The notes beneath the pieces are model-generated. The model was not told where the DNA came from and ran no database searches. It was given only the letters and a program-made list of their open reading frames with translations. A program made the position numbers and the translations under genes. Source: Cercis canadensis (lineage: Eukaryota > Streptophyta > Magnoliopsida > Fabales > Fabaceae). Taken from it: a DNA stretch of 64,000 nucleotides. The first letter of the stretch is position 1. Each line of letters opens with the position of its first letter. The stretch spans positions 1,203,590 through 1,267,589 of the forward strand of contig QAOA01007022.1 in assembly GCA_003255065.1 (NCBI GenBank). The letters run 5' to 3'. Shown here piece after piece: positions 1 through 12,400 of this stretch.

Positions 1-611
1 AATATCAATAACCATCACATAAAACCTTTTGAGCGCATGCAAGATTTTTTGCGCAGTTGTTGAGTGTGTGTGGAGAGAGAGAATATAGATCGTCTAAGTG
101 CCACAGTTTAGAAAGAATATCAATACACCACATATGCCCTAAACAGCACAATTGATAACCAGACAAAGAATTCAGTCCAACTCCCCATATTACTTTGAAC
201 TTGTCTAACTGGACAAATAAAGCATCCGTATTTACTATCTACATGATCACATTTAAATATCTCGATTTTAAAACTATCAGAAGGACTGTACATCCACATC
301 CATTAAGAACATGAAACCACAAAGACGTCAACTTCATGTGATGCTATTGACAACTACAATGATTCTCAACAATAAGCAATATTTATTTATTTTATTGCTA
401 TGAATTAGCAATATCTATGGACACATGATTCTCAGCAAGCATAAACAAAAATATATAACATTTAAATATTCATATTGAATTATGTTTGCCTACTCATCAG
501 GACACAGATCACCATAATGTAAAACCAACTTACACATCGGGTCTACACATCAAAACGTAAAGCTTCAAAATTTCAGGCACCAGAAACTCCTTCACAAAAT
601 AAACCACTTAC
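1..611 (-). other. intron 1 of the SDE2-like gene (partial)
   Basis: The minus-strand exon at 612-1276 ends at a strong donor (ATG then GTAAGTGG), so everything to the left reads as its first intron. It is AT-rich with no long open frame on the minus strand, and I see no acceptor followed by SDE2-like coding sequence. The remaining exons should lie outside the window. Confidence 0.7.
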
Positions 612-1276
612 CATATCTTCAGCTTTTTCGCATCTACTTTATCTTTTGCAGTTTCTGAACCCTTTCGCTTTCCATTGAGCGACATCAAAGCCTCCTTTAC
701 TGACTCGGCAACCTCTGCTGTGCACCGCTCCGACACCTCCCTATATTTGGCCACATACTTCTGTGCCTCGCCTTCACCCACACCCTTCTTACCCTTTTTC
801 GCTTGCTTCTTCAGAAACTCTTCCGCCACTTTCTCCAGTTTCCTCTCGGCCTCCTCTGCCTTCCACTCCTCCAATCTCTTCTCCGCGTTGACATGTCTCA
901 GCCTTCGTCCACTCATATCTCTACAAGCATCGAAATTGTTTGTCTTCTTCTGCCCAGCCTTCGTAGCCGCGCCACGCAAAAGCGACCCAAAGCCTCCCTT
1001 GCCACCAGCAAGCCGTAATAGCAGGTGGACGATGGGGAACATCTCGTCCCCGTCGGGGGAGCAGGAGATAACAGATTTCTCATCATCGAGGTGTTGAACG
1101 CCGGTGAGTAGGCGCTGGTGTTGTGGCGGGATTCTGGTAACTTCGTAAAGGCGATCCTTTATGGAATTCGCGTATAGGGTCGGAGATGGGAATCTTAGGG
1201 TTAGGGTTTTTCCATCCAACAGCTTCACGAAGAGATTGTACACTTTGTTGTTGCTGTTGCTGTTGACGTCCTCCAT
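612..1276 (-). CDS. SDE2-like ubiquitin-fold protein, first coding exon (partial)
   Basis: First exon of a homologue of SDE2, a nuclear protein that in yeast and animals is made as a ubiquitin-fold precursor, cut after a Gly-Gly, and acts in pre-mRNA splicing and the replication-stress response. The exon encodes 221 codons plus two bases. Residues about 10-90 form the ubiquitin-like part, ending in the hallmark stretch [14 protein letters not shown], where cleavage after GG would release a C-terminal part starting with Lys. Residues about 115-200 are basic and helical ([19 protein letters not shown]), as in SDE2. The start ATG at 1274-1276 opens directly into the ubiquitin fold. The exon closes at a GTAAGTGG donor at 611-604. 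The C-terminal exons are outside the window. It shares an intergenic region with ATG6 in divergent orientation. The family call rests on the GGKGGFGS motif and is firm; cleavage and function in this plant are inferred. Confidence 0.85.
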
Positions 1277-1969
1277 TATTGAATTCTAGGTGAAAGAGAT
1301 CGTGATTGAATAAGAACAGCAACGGTGACGACGATTTGGGGAATTCGCGAATTAGGGATTGCGAGAGATTCGATTTTCTCAGAGAGAGATCGAACTTGTA
1401 TTTTAACGGGTCCAAATCATACACGTACGGTACAGATAAAGTTTCGGGTACCGCCTTATTTCGGGTCGAGTCAAGGGGAAAAAAAATGATAATAAGGGAA
1501 AGAAAGAGAGTGAATTAATTAATCACATAATTTAACAAAAACAACAAGAAAAGGGAAAGCCAGTGATTATTATATTATTATCCACTCAGTTCCCTTATAA
1601 TTATTCTTTTCAAAAAAATTAGGAGGTAAATAGGTTGTTTTAGGAAAACAAAATCACTTTTCCTCGTTTGTTAGAGTTAGAGTTAAATACAAAACGAAAC
1701 ATAATATATTAATATGTGATTAAAGTTTTTTTGGAAACAAAAACTAAGCTAACAAAAGATTAAGAAATTTATTTTCCATTGTTTATGAATTGAGAATATT
1801 TCTTTTTTTTTTTAAAAAAAATTAATTATCAGAAAACTGTTATGATTTCGTTGGCCAGAGCTGAGGGTGAGCCAAGGCAACAGTAGGTCCTCGTTCGTTT
1901 AACTTGTTCCCTGAAGCAAACCATAGCTTCATCTCTGTACAAGATTCATTCACCAAAAACATCAAAATC
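1277..1969. promoter_or_regulatory. shared divergent promoter region, SDE2-like / ATG6
   Basis: About 690 bases separate the start codons of two divergently transcribed genes, so both promoters and 5' leaders must fit here. The sequence is AT-rich with homopolymer A/T runs in the middle (about 1690-1830). I see no clear TATA box at a convincing distance from either ATG. Bidirectional function is inferred from layout only. Confidence 0.55.
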
Positions 1970-4900
1970 ATGAAGAAGGAGGGAATGGGGGATAAGGGTC
2001 GGACCTTCCCGGTGGATCCGAATGTCCCTCGATGGGTCTGTCAGAACTGTCGCAACTCCCTCTGCGTTGTGGGCGTCGATTCTTATGCCGAAAAGTTCTT
2101 CAATGACCCCTCTCGTTCTGGTGAGCTAGGGTTTTTCCTTGATTTGAATTGGCTTGTCTTTACTTATATCTTTTCGTCATTTGTTGAATTCATTCATGAC
2201 ATTGCGTATGCAATTGGTTAAATTCATGAGTTTTTAGTTTTCTTGCAACTTGATGAGATCGAATTGTGCTATTTTGGTGATTTGTAATTAGAGTCACTGT
2301 TGAGTACTCTAGAGAACTTTTATTGCCTTTATCTTGGTCAGGATGGAATAGAATTTGGTTAGTGATTCACAAGAGAATTATTGCAACTTACTATTAATAA
2401 AGAGGTTATGGACACACGCAGGAATGCAAGGATCTTCCATTCATGGGGCAAGCAGTGTGCTAAGTACGAATAAAATGGACAATTCTTATGTTGTCTTGCC
2501 AAAGCAAAAACCACAAGCACAAGGAGTTGCACCTCGTCCTCGTGGTGGGACTATTCAGCCTGATACAGGCCAGCCTGGAAAGGCAATGGAAGAGTCTTTT
2601 GTGGTTGTTTACAAGTCTGAATCAACTTCTGATGGTAGTGGGACCCATTTATCGTCACCAGGGGTAGATCCCAGTGGTCATTTGCAGCCTCATAACTCTG
2701 GGTTTAATTCAACCATTAATATTCTGAAACGTGCATTTGAGATTGCCACCACACAGACACAGGTTTACATAAGGAGCCTATAACTGGTTTCAAAACCCAG
2801 ATATTACATTGGTATAGGACTTGTTTTTGGGACAATTTGGATTGTAATCAGTGTGTTTCTATATACATTTCCAGGTTGAACAACCTTTATGCCTGGAATG
2901 CATGAGGGTATTGTCTGATAAGCTTGATAAGGAAGTTGAAGATGTAAACCGGGATATTGAAGCATATGAAGCCTGCCTTAAACGCTTGGAGGGGGAGGCT
3001 AGAGATGTGCTTAGTGAGGCTGATTTCCTTAAGGAGAAATTGAAGGTGCTTACCAGGTTTACTATCTCCAATGCGCATATCACTTGTTCTGATGATATGA
3101 AGGGTGTTAAGATTAGTACCTCTCTAGGCATCAAGCCATAAACTGGTGGTCACTGTTGTTTGAATCTGTGAAAATTATATGTTTGCATGTTCTTATGCTT
3201 TTAGGTATAGCAGCTTATAGAGATGCATGCCATATTGGTTTGCTGTACGATATAGGATTTGAATCTATTTCTATTTATATGCATTTCCTCTCCTTGGTTG
3301 CATGGAGGACGGGTGATATCACTCATATAACCCATTATGAATCCTAAGGTTACAAAAATTTATCAAACAATGCATATGCTGTTAGAACAATAAATATAGG
3401 CCAGGAAAGATTACTTGGATATTACTCTCTGTTGTTTCTCATTTCTTTAGAGTTTCCAAATCTACCAAGATCCTTGGATGACTTGGTTTTGTACCTGCAC
3501 TTTTGTGGAGTCATTCCAAGATCAATTCTGTGTGATATCACTGCTTTCTCCTCTAAAGGAGTTATACATGTATTTAACAAGGAAAGTTGAAGTTATCCAT
3601 GTCTGAATTATTGTTTTCAATCTTGAAGTTAAAATGAAAGCTTCAAATTAAACTTCTCATCAAAATTTGTAGTAGATAATGCTCTATGTATTATTCTAAA
3701 ATGTCTTTTATTATAAGAAACACTTTTTGATTAATTTGATCCTGTAGAATGTACAATCAAATTTTCTTCTGAAACCGGATTGGTTATTTAATCCTTCTTG
3801 AATGCTATTCAAGATTGAGGAAGAACAAAGAAGGCTTGAAGCAGCAATTGAAGAAACAGAGCGACAGAATGCGGAAGTAAATACTGAATTGAGGGAACTA
3901 GAGTTAAAATCTAGTCGCTTTAAAGAATTGGAGGAGCGGTATATCTCTTTTTCCTTATCTATTTGATTTTCTTAATTAAACAATGTTGTAGCCTAGAATG
4001 CTGCATAACGTAAATCAATGAAAACTCAATGTGTGTCTGTGCATCTTGACTTTATCTTTCTCTGGTGTGTGGAGATCGTTGAGATGTTTGATGTCAATGA
4101 TTGGTTTCATGTATCTAAATTTTGTAACAGGTATTGGCATGAGTTCAACAATTTTCAGTTTCAATTAATATCTCATCAGGTTTGTGGGTGATTCTCTCTT
4201 TTTGGGTCTAATATTTCCTTCCACATCCTCTTCTAAGAAAATTTAGTCTTCCAAATTTTTGTTGCGCTATGCTTGGCTATTGTCCTCTCAATTTAGCCTA
4301 GGTGGTTTCTCAATGACCATTGACACAATCTACTAACATGATTTCATTGTTTTTGCTCTATCTACTACTGTCTCTACTGCTGCTTCCGTCTTTAGTGGTA
4401 GGAGATGTAGTGTCACTGATAACACGGAGAGAATAAACTGATTATATATAGTAGCATCAGGGAATTGTGTTTTATTACTTGTGAATAAAAATTTTTTTAA
4501 CAAGTTTTCACACTTCGATTTTATTGAATTAGTCTTAGTCTGAGGCTCGTTGCTGAATTACTTTTAAAACAAAGTTTGAGCAACATGCAGAATCTTTATT
4601 CTCTTCTGAATACTACTTCCAAGTCTTCTGAGCCAAACTACTTTGATCAACAGGAGGAGAGAGATGCAATTTTGGCTAAGATTGAAGTTTCACAAGCACA
4701 TTTAGAATTGTTAAAGCGAACTAATGTTCTCAATGATGCCTTCCCCATTTGGCATGATGGAGACTTTGGAACGATTAACAATTTTCGACTTGGAAGACTC
4801 CCTAAAGTTCCAGTAAGATGTTTAACATAGTGTATTTTTCTTGTTTTCCATGTTGTGTTGAGGTTAATTTGCATAGCTGGATTTGTTCATTGGCAGCTCT

Positions 4901-6950
4901 AAGCTTTCCTGATAATTGGTGAGCTGACATGGCATGCTTTCAACATAGTTTTATAAGGTCACTTGTTTTGAGTAATTCTTTTTGTAATATTTATTTCAGG
5001 GGTATTTCTTTATTTTGTGCTATTTTTTGCTTAACTTTGTTGTCCATGTGCAAGTGCATATGGGTGAGACTGTGAGTTTTAATGTGTTAAGCCTATTGTA
5101 TGTAATTGTTTCATCTAATAGCAGATTTAGCTTTGAGGACAATTAGGCAATCCAACAATCTGCATACCACTTCTTTGTCACATGTTTGAGACAAATGTTA
5201 TGTGTGTCATCTGAGATCAAAAGGTCCACCCAATCTTACAAAGCCCGAACTTCAGTGCATACTGAAATTGTGTGTTAATACAAGTGTGTATCTATCTCCA
5301 CATGGAAACTTAAGTCATGTCTGCCAAGCATACTTCTACATAGCAACCTATAGATAATAACATATGGTATTTGAAACCAACAAAGAGAGGGAGAAAAGAA
5401 AGAAAGAAAACATTATTTAAAATGACATCATTATTTACATATACTGAAAATGGTGTCTAAGTGTTTTTTTTATGATGAAAAAAGAAGAAATTTATCAAGA
5501 CAAGGAAGCAAGAAGTACAAATAAAAGGAGGATAAGAAATTATTTTAAACATAAGCAGTTGTTTTTGGGTCAGAAGGTAACAGTAACTGAAGTTGTTAAG
5601 TCTATTCTTCTGAAATTCTTCTTTCATCAAATAAACAGCTTCCAGCAAAATTGTGAATATGCTTGACTAATTATGTCAGAGTGCTTCGTGAACAAAGACT
5701 AATTGTGTGATTCATGTAGATTTTGTCATGAGTGAGCACTAGTTTTGTGGTGCATCTTTGTAATATGATAAAGTGTTCTAACTGTTTGTGTCATCTGCTC
5801 ATTTGATGATTGGAAGGAGATGTATTTATGAACTTTTTACCCTTACAGTTTTCCGGTGTAGTTCTTTATTTACATTCACTTTTCTTGTGAATTTGAAGAT
5901 TCAAGCTTTTGATAATGTTTACTATGTTGCAAAATATTTAGGTCGAATGGGATGAGATAAATGCTGCTTGGGGCCAAGCTTGCCTTCTCCTTCATACTAT
6001 GTGCCAGTATTTCAGGCCGAAGTTTCAGTATCCTTCATAATAAGGCATTTATGATTATTTACATATATTGTTTCTTAATAGAGCTTTTTCTATCAATTTT
6101 TTTTTTTTTTTAAACGGAACTTATCTTTTATGCTCCTATCTCAATCATGAATTAAATTCACATCAAATGATGGGATGCCAAATGCTTGGGACATCAAGCT
6201 CTGGTGGCAGAATGACATGTGACATATCCTTAATTTATCAATTTTTAGATATCGAATAAAGATCATTCCTATGGGTAGCTACCCTCGTATCATGGACAGC
6301 AACAACAGTACTTATGAGCTGTAAGTAGCTTCCTAGTGTTTTTATTTCAATCTTCAGATTTCTGACTTTTATTAAGAATAATAGAATTTTCTGCCTTTTG
6401 ATTTGTTCTTACTCATGTCTACTGGGTCATTATTAATGGGCGCAACAATTTTGCAGGTTTGGTCCAGTAAACTTGTTTTGGAGCACTCGCTATGACAAAG
6501 CAATGACATTGTTTTTGGCATGCCTCAAGGACTTTGCAGAGTTTGCCAAATCTAAGGATCTAGAGAACAACATACCACCTGAGAAATGTTTCAAATTGCC
6601 TTATAAGTAAGGGTTATTATATGTATCAATGTTTCTAATTTATAAATAAGATATATCATGTGTTGTTTTGTAAAATTGAGGTTGACAAATATCATGGAAT
6701 GATTATTTGTAGGATTGAGAATGACAAAGTGGAAAACCATTCCATCACCCAAAGCTTCAATAAGCAGGAAAATTGGACTAAAGCTCTCAAGTACACCCTC
6801 TGCGATTTGAAATGGGCTCTATACTGGTTTATTGGAAATACAAACTTCCAGCCTCTTTCTGCAGTGGTGTCTCCGCATGGTGAAGTTCCAGCTGTAGGGT
6901 CTTTGTACACGAAGCGTGGCGCTGAAGCCAAGTCTGAATCTCGAAAGTAA
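1970..6950 (+). CDS. ATG6: autophagy protein ATG6 / Beclin-1 homologue (complete, 10 exons)
   Basis: Subunit of the class III PI3-kinase (VPS34) complex that makes PI3P for autophagosome formation and vacuolar sorting. Exons: 1970-2120, 2422-2762, 2875-3045, 3814-3938, 4131-4179, 4654-4812, 5942-6027, 6249-6320, 6457-6606, 6713-6950, giving 1542 nt and 513 aa, close to the 517 aa I recall for Arabidopsis ATG6. Two CxxC pairs are visible, WVCQNC (residues 22-27) and PLCLEC (168-173). A short helix near 138-156 ([16 protein letters not shown]) sits where the BH3-like segment lies in the family. A coiled coil follows at about 175-270 ([18 protein letters not shown]), then the conserved domain ([42 protein letters not shown]). 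An in-frame upstream ATG at 1904 exists, but 1970 matches the family N-terminus (MKKE...DKGRT) and is preferred. Every junction keeps frame with GT-AG ends. Confidence 0.96.
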
Positions 6951-7643
6951 ACATATCATAGGATATAGGCAGCATACCAATGTGTACATAGAGATACGTA
7001 GTCTTTAGCAGTTCATAATCTCATCACTATATTGTAGTGTAATTCTTGTGAGAAGTATTCACAATATAATGGCATATATACTATTTTCTTCAGTAATCAG
7101 GGAGGTGTCCATTTATTTTTCAGTCAAAATTCAGTAGCGAAACATGCAGTAGCTGTTCATTTTGGAAAGCGCTTTAACATTTCATGAAATGATCAGTAAT
7201 TGCTATGCAAATTGCAATCTAATCTTGATATTTTCTTTTTAATGGTCGTTATTGTGTTCTTTTAGCCCAGTTTTTCATCACTTATTCAAAATTTATAACT
7301 TTTCTCGTTGCTTAAGACTCTTTAGATGGCTAATATGGCTGGCAACTAGTCACGCTTAGGAATGAAGTTTAAAATAGTAGAGAAAAAGTAACCAACTTAT
7401 CAAGGCATTTGAGTGCTTCCTTTCATTTGTCACAAATTATTGAAGCACTGAAGTTGCTTATTCTAGTGGTGCATGAAAACAGGTCCCTTCTTGATATCTT
7501 AAAGTCATAAATTTGGCATGTCAACAAGACTGAAACAACCAAAACCATTCCCCATGATTCTCTATATATTTTGCTACATACTCATGGCACTTAAGCAGTC
7601 AGCCCAATTAAGAGCTTTCCCAAAACCTTTTGTTTCCTCAACA
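6951..7643. promoter_or_regulatory. ATG6 3' flank and lipid-transfer protein promoter
   Basis: Holds the 3' UTR of ATG6 and the promoter of the next gene. A TATATATT box at 7563-7570 lies about 75 bases before the lipid-transfer protein start at 7644, a normal distance for a plant gene with a short leader. The TATA position argues against using an in-frame ATG further upstream at 7518. Confidence 0.6.
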
Positions 7644-8099
7644 ATGCCAAGTGCAGTAACCATGTTTCGCCTTGTTGGCCTTGTAGCCATTCTCATGCTT
7701 TCAAGGTCTGAAGCAATTCCATGCACTGAAGTTATCAAGGAGCTTGCACCTTGCGCTAATTTCCTAGTGCAAGGTGACACGAACCAGCCATCTAAGAATT
7801 GCTGCAATGGCGTTAAAGACTTGAATAAGAATGCCAAAACCAAACCAGATCGAGTTCAAGTATGCGAGTGCATCAAGCAAGGATTGGCCAATATTAAGTA
7901 TGATCCCAATCGTATTCCTTTACTTCCAAAAGCTTGTGGGGTTTCTGATCTGACCCTTCCTCCTATTGACAAAAACACTGATTGCAATAAGTAAGGCTTG
8001 TTTCTTCTTTTACTCTTCATTCATTCATGTTCTTCTTCGTGACTTGGAAGATAATAATGTTTCTTGTGGTCATGCAGGATTGCCCTTATAATGATGTAG
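7644..8099 (+). CDS. non-specific lipid-transfer protein, type 1
   Basis: Small secreted protein that binds fatty acids or phospholipids in the cell wall; family members act in cuticle deposition and defence. Two exons, 7644-7990 and 8078-8099, give 122 aa. Residues 1-24 are a signal peptide (MFRLVGLVAILML core, likely cut after SEA). The mature part carries the eight-cysteine pattern C-x9-C-x15-CC-x19-CEC-x21-C-x15-C, which fits type 1, including the charged residue inside CxC. Type-1 genes typically have one intron a few bases after the last Cys codon. The donor AA|GTAAGG and acceptor TGCAG fit, and splicing adds IALIMM after DCNK. Without splicing the frame stops at a TAA right after DCNK, so the last residues are uncertain. 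The in-frame ATG at 7518 lies upstream of the TATA box and was not used. The plant substrate is unknown. Confidence 0.9.
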
Positions 8100-9484
8100 A
8101 ATAATTTACTTGAAGCGTTCACTTTCTGTAGCTGAATGCATATGGAAATGTTACCCATGATGTAACAGGGAATTACTACAATGTAAAAGGAAATACAAAA
8201 TAAATTGTGAGGGATGTACGTTGTGGCTTAGTGCACTACTTGTCAGCCATGAATAAAAGCAAATCTCTTCTATATTTACAACATCCCTTGTCATGTGAAC
8301 CAAAGCAGATTTCTCTCTCTCTTTTTCTCCAATCTTTTATTTTCTCTTTTTTCAGTTTTCTCTTTGAGCTTTCCTTTTTTTTTTTCTGTTTCTTTTTTTG
8401 GTTTGGGGGTGGGGTGTTGTGATGTGCCAATTGAGTAGCTCTTAATGCAATGGATAATGCAGACTTGATCGGACATTGAAACCACAGAAAGTATAACATA
8501 TTCAAGGCACCAGGTAAGGGCTATTTCTGGTTAAAAACAACAAATTTAAAATGACAAGTCTCAATACGGTAAAGTGGATGCATGTACTATATTACTTATT
8601 TTTTTTAAGAAACAGTGCAATAATATTTTTCATTCTAAAAATTTTGACAGGATTCACATTTTAAAATTAGTGTCATTACAAAAATTTTTAAAAAATTAAT
8701 TATTATAAATCAAAACAATTAATTTCTTATAAAGTAGAGAAACAATTCAATATAAATATTAAAAAATAATAAGAAATAATAATTTTCTATAATACAATTA
8801 AATTTAAATTATACCAATTATTTTATAATCTAACACGTATTGTATGGCTTAACTTTTCAAAAAAATTTAGAAAATGAACCACATCTGAATGAGGGTAGCC
8901 GTGCAGGCTCCTCCAACTCGGAGAACAATTTGGTAAATGGGAATAAAAAAGTACAGATTTTTTTTTGTTTAAAGTTGAAAGTTGAAACCTTCCTAAGCAC
9001 AATAATAATAATAATTTTTTAAAAGAAGAATCGTTGTTGCTCAAAATGTCCATGACAGAGTCTCCGCGAACTTGAGCTGAGCGCTACATTTTTCTGCGAA
9101 ATTTCTCTGTAAAAGCCTTCTGGGTTCTGAAGCTACTCTGGGCCATGTTTCTACTCGTTTGGTTTGGTTCCTTGGAAAAGGGAGAGAAAGACAAGAGAAA
9201 TTTATATGCGGGAAGAAACCCTTTATCTAATGCAGCAATACGCATGGCCCCGAAAAAAAAAACAGCAATACGCCTTCCTATATATAAAGCCATGTTTGGC
9301 TCTCCTTGAAATGATCACGCATTAAAAGTTAGTACTTTTATTCTTCCTTTTTCTAATTATTGATTCACTATTGTTAGTTTTAATTTTAAACGAAGAAACT
9401 TTATTTCAAGTTGCCATTTGGAGGCCAATTGTTTCTCTCTCTAACGCTATAACTCTTGTCACTAGCTGCAGAAGTCGCTAAAAC
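8100..9484. promoter_or_regulatory. spacer with TATA-type promoter of the plus-strand CNGC
   Basis: No coding sequence recognised. 8310-8400 is pyrimidine-rich and 8590-8830 is very AT-rich. A TATA box (CTATATATAAAG, about 9272-9283) lies some 200 bases before the CNGC start at 9485 and would give a leader of roughly 170 nt. The assignment to the CNGC gene is inferred from spacing. Confidence 0.5.
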
Positions 9485-12400
9485 ATGAACAGCAGGACGC
9501 TTAAACGTTTGAGGTTGGTTTCTTCAACCCTGAAGTTAACAGAGTTTCACTAATTGCTTTCATTTCTTTTTATTCAATTCTATTCATTATGTACATGCTT
9601 AATATAATTTCTTCTGTCCCCATGTTTATAATATGATTACCTCTATCATTTATACATTTTCTACCATGCAGGAAGGATTTATCTTATGTCAAAGCAATGA
9701 TAAAAATCACTCATTCCAAAATATCTAATTAAATATACACCAATTTTTTGCTCTGTTTTGAAGAATACCACACTAGAGTATAATTGTAGTTGAGGTGGTG
9801 ATATAGTTTAACCTATGAAAATTTTGCAACTTTGGTATATATATACCTAACCATTTCAGTATTAGGAGGCAGCAGTATTAATATTCATACTGCATGTTGG
9901 CTTCTAGGTACAAAATTCTTGATCCTCAGGAGCCATTCTTCAGGAGATGGAGCAAAATATTTGTATGCACATGTTTGATAGCAGTCTCTGTTGACTTACT
10001 CTTCTTCTACATCCCTGAGATCAATGAGCAGGAAAAATGCCTAGATTTGAATGGGGCCTTGAAAATTACTGCATGTGTTCTTCGTTCAATCTTTGATCTT
10101 ATCTATGTTCTTCGTATCATCTTTCAGTTTCGTACCAGGCATATTGCGCCTTCTTCTGGAGCATATGGAAGGGGTGAGTTGATTGCTGATTCTGGGGCTA
10201 TAGTGAAAAGATACTTATCTCGGTACTTTGTCATTGACATTCTATCAATCATTCCACTACCACAGGTATATTCTGCTAACCCCCCTCTTCTACTCATTCT
10301 CAACAACTTGCTGATATATCATTCATTGTAAGTCAATGGCCTTGTGTTAAAGGAACAGTTGGAGTAGCAGTAGCGGACAACTTTATACTCATAGTTTGTA
10401 GAGACTTAACAAAAATAACTGTCTTTCTCTAACCTGGCTTTCAGTGTAAATTAATGCTTCTGGTCTTTTTGTTTAGCATCAGTGCATTGACCATTAATGG
10501 GTGTGTCCCACCATAGATTGAGTTTGAGGAGTTTAATGCCTTGCTAAAAGAATTAAAAGGAAAAACGTTCCATACCAATTAAGTTTTTGAGATTCCTCTA
10601 GCTAGTGTTTTCATTTGGTTGGAATTGTGATATCAAAATGAAGACTTTTGTTATACATAACCATATTTTTTTGTAATTTGATGTGCAAGGCATAAGTTGA
10701 TGTAGTTCAACATTTTTAATGCAATTTTTTTTTTTTAAGGTGATTGTTTTAGGTATCATTCCGATTCTCAAAAGCTCAGTTCCATTTGGCACGATTAACT
10801 TGTTGAAGATCATAATATTTGTCCAATATTTGCCAAGAGTTATACGGATCTACCCAATATGGAAACAGATGCCTAGAACATCTGCAATATTGACTGGATC
10901 AGGGACAGCATGGTCTGCTGCTGCTTCTAATCTTCTTTTCTATATTCTAGCAAGTCATGTAAGATGATTTATTTACAGATGCACATAATATTTTCCTAGG
11001 AATCATACTAGATTCTATAACTACCAAAGTAAATGTGGCATATATACCAGGTTGTTGGATCTTCCTATTATCTGTTTTCGGTAGAATCCGAGCTTCGCTG
11101 CTGGCAACAAGAGTTGAAGAATTCTAAACTGTACAATGTTGTGCTCTCTTATGATGTTTCCTTGAGCTGTGGACAACACAAACAAACTATTGTTTCACTT
11201 CTCAATGCTTCTTGCTTTTTCATTCATGCTAATGAAATGAAAGATCCAACAGCCTTCGATTTTGGAATATTTAACGAAGCTCTATCGTCTCATGTGGTAG
11301 AATCAACTACATATTTTCCTCAGAAGTTCTTCTACTGCTTTTGGTGGGGTTTGCGCAATATCAGGTTGGTCCATATTCTCCTCTCTTGTCAACTCTTATG
11401 GTAGATAACATTGCAATATTGTGGGAATGATAGTTTTGTAATGTAATAAAACTCCCCTCCTCATTTCTAAACAAGGTAATATCACTTGCATCCCTAATTT
11501 TTATTTCTCTCATCAATTTTCTATTTGCAACCTTTTCCAAACAAAATTATGCAGTTGAAGTATCTAAGATGCCACCACCAATGTTCACAACTTATGAGCA
11601 TTGGAACTTCTGTTATAATTCTTATCCTTTTTTATCAAGGCTGACCTTTTAGCAATTTAAAGATTCAAGGGCTCATGGCATGCTAAAAGTCAAATTTTAT
11701 TCTCTGCTTGCAGTTCTCTTGGCCAAAACCTCCAGACAAGCACTTTTGTGTGGGAGATATTTTTTGCAATCTTCATCTCCATCTTCGGTTTGGTTTTGTT
11801 CTCAGTAATTATTGGAAACATGCAGGTACTATCTTGCTAGGATTATGAGATCATATGTATTAATACATGGCAGGACTCAAGTTCAAATTCAATAAGATCA
11901 AATTAATAATCTTTTTTCTGGTGTTTCGAAGGTTGCTATGTTAAATCTCCTTACCGTTGAATTGATGAGTATTGATTTATATGTCTTTTTTTGTTACAGA
12001 GATATCTGCAATCTAGAATTGTGAGAGAAGAAGAGATGATGGTGAAAACCCAGGACACAGAGCGGTGGATGTCTCACAGAAAGCTTCCTGAACACTTGAG
12101 GGAAAGAATTAGAAGGCATGAACATTACAAATGGCAACAAAAAGGGGGTGTTGATGAGGAAACTTTAATCAACAACCTTCCCAAAGATCTCAGAAGGGAT
12201 ACAAAGCGTCATCTCTGCTGGGCTTTACTTAACAAGGTAGGTATCTTCCATAATTATTTCTGCCCATCTACTTAGTTTTGATCTATCTTCACATATACAT
12301 GTACACAACATGCATATGATACTGTATGGGGGTGCTTATTGCTTTAGGTGCCAATGTTTGAAGCAATGGATGAACATTTGTTGGATGCAATGTGTGCTGG

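Noticed and set aside
675..1097. Plus-strand open frame of 140 codons
   Set aside because: It is the antisense shadow of the SDE2-like exon, Ser/Phe-rich with no family resemblance.
1904..1969. In-frame upstream ATG for ATG6
   Set aside because: The 22 extra residues are not expected in the family; MKKE...DKGRT at 1970 matches the known N-terminus.
8207..8505. Open frames on both strands in a CT-rich stretch
   Set aside because: Low-complexity Lys/Phe/Ser-rich translations with no motif; most likely spacer or UTR.
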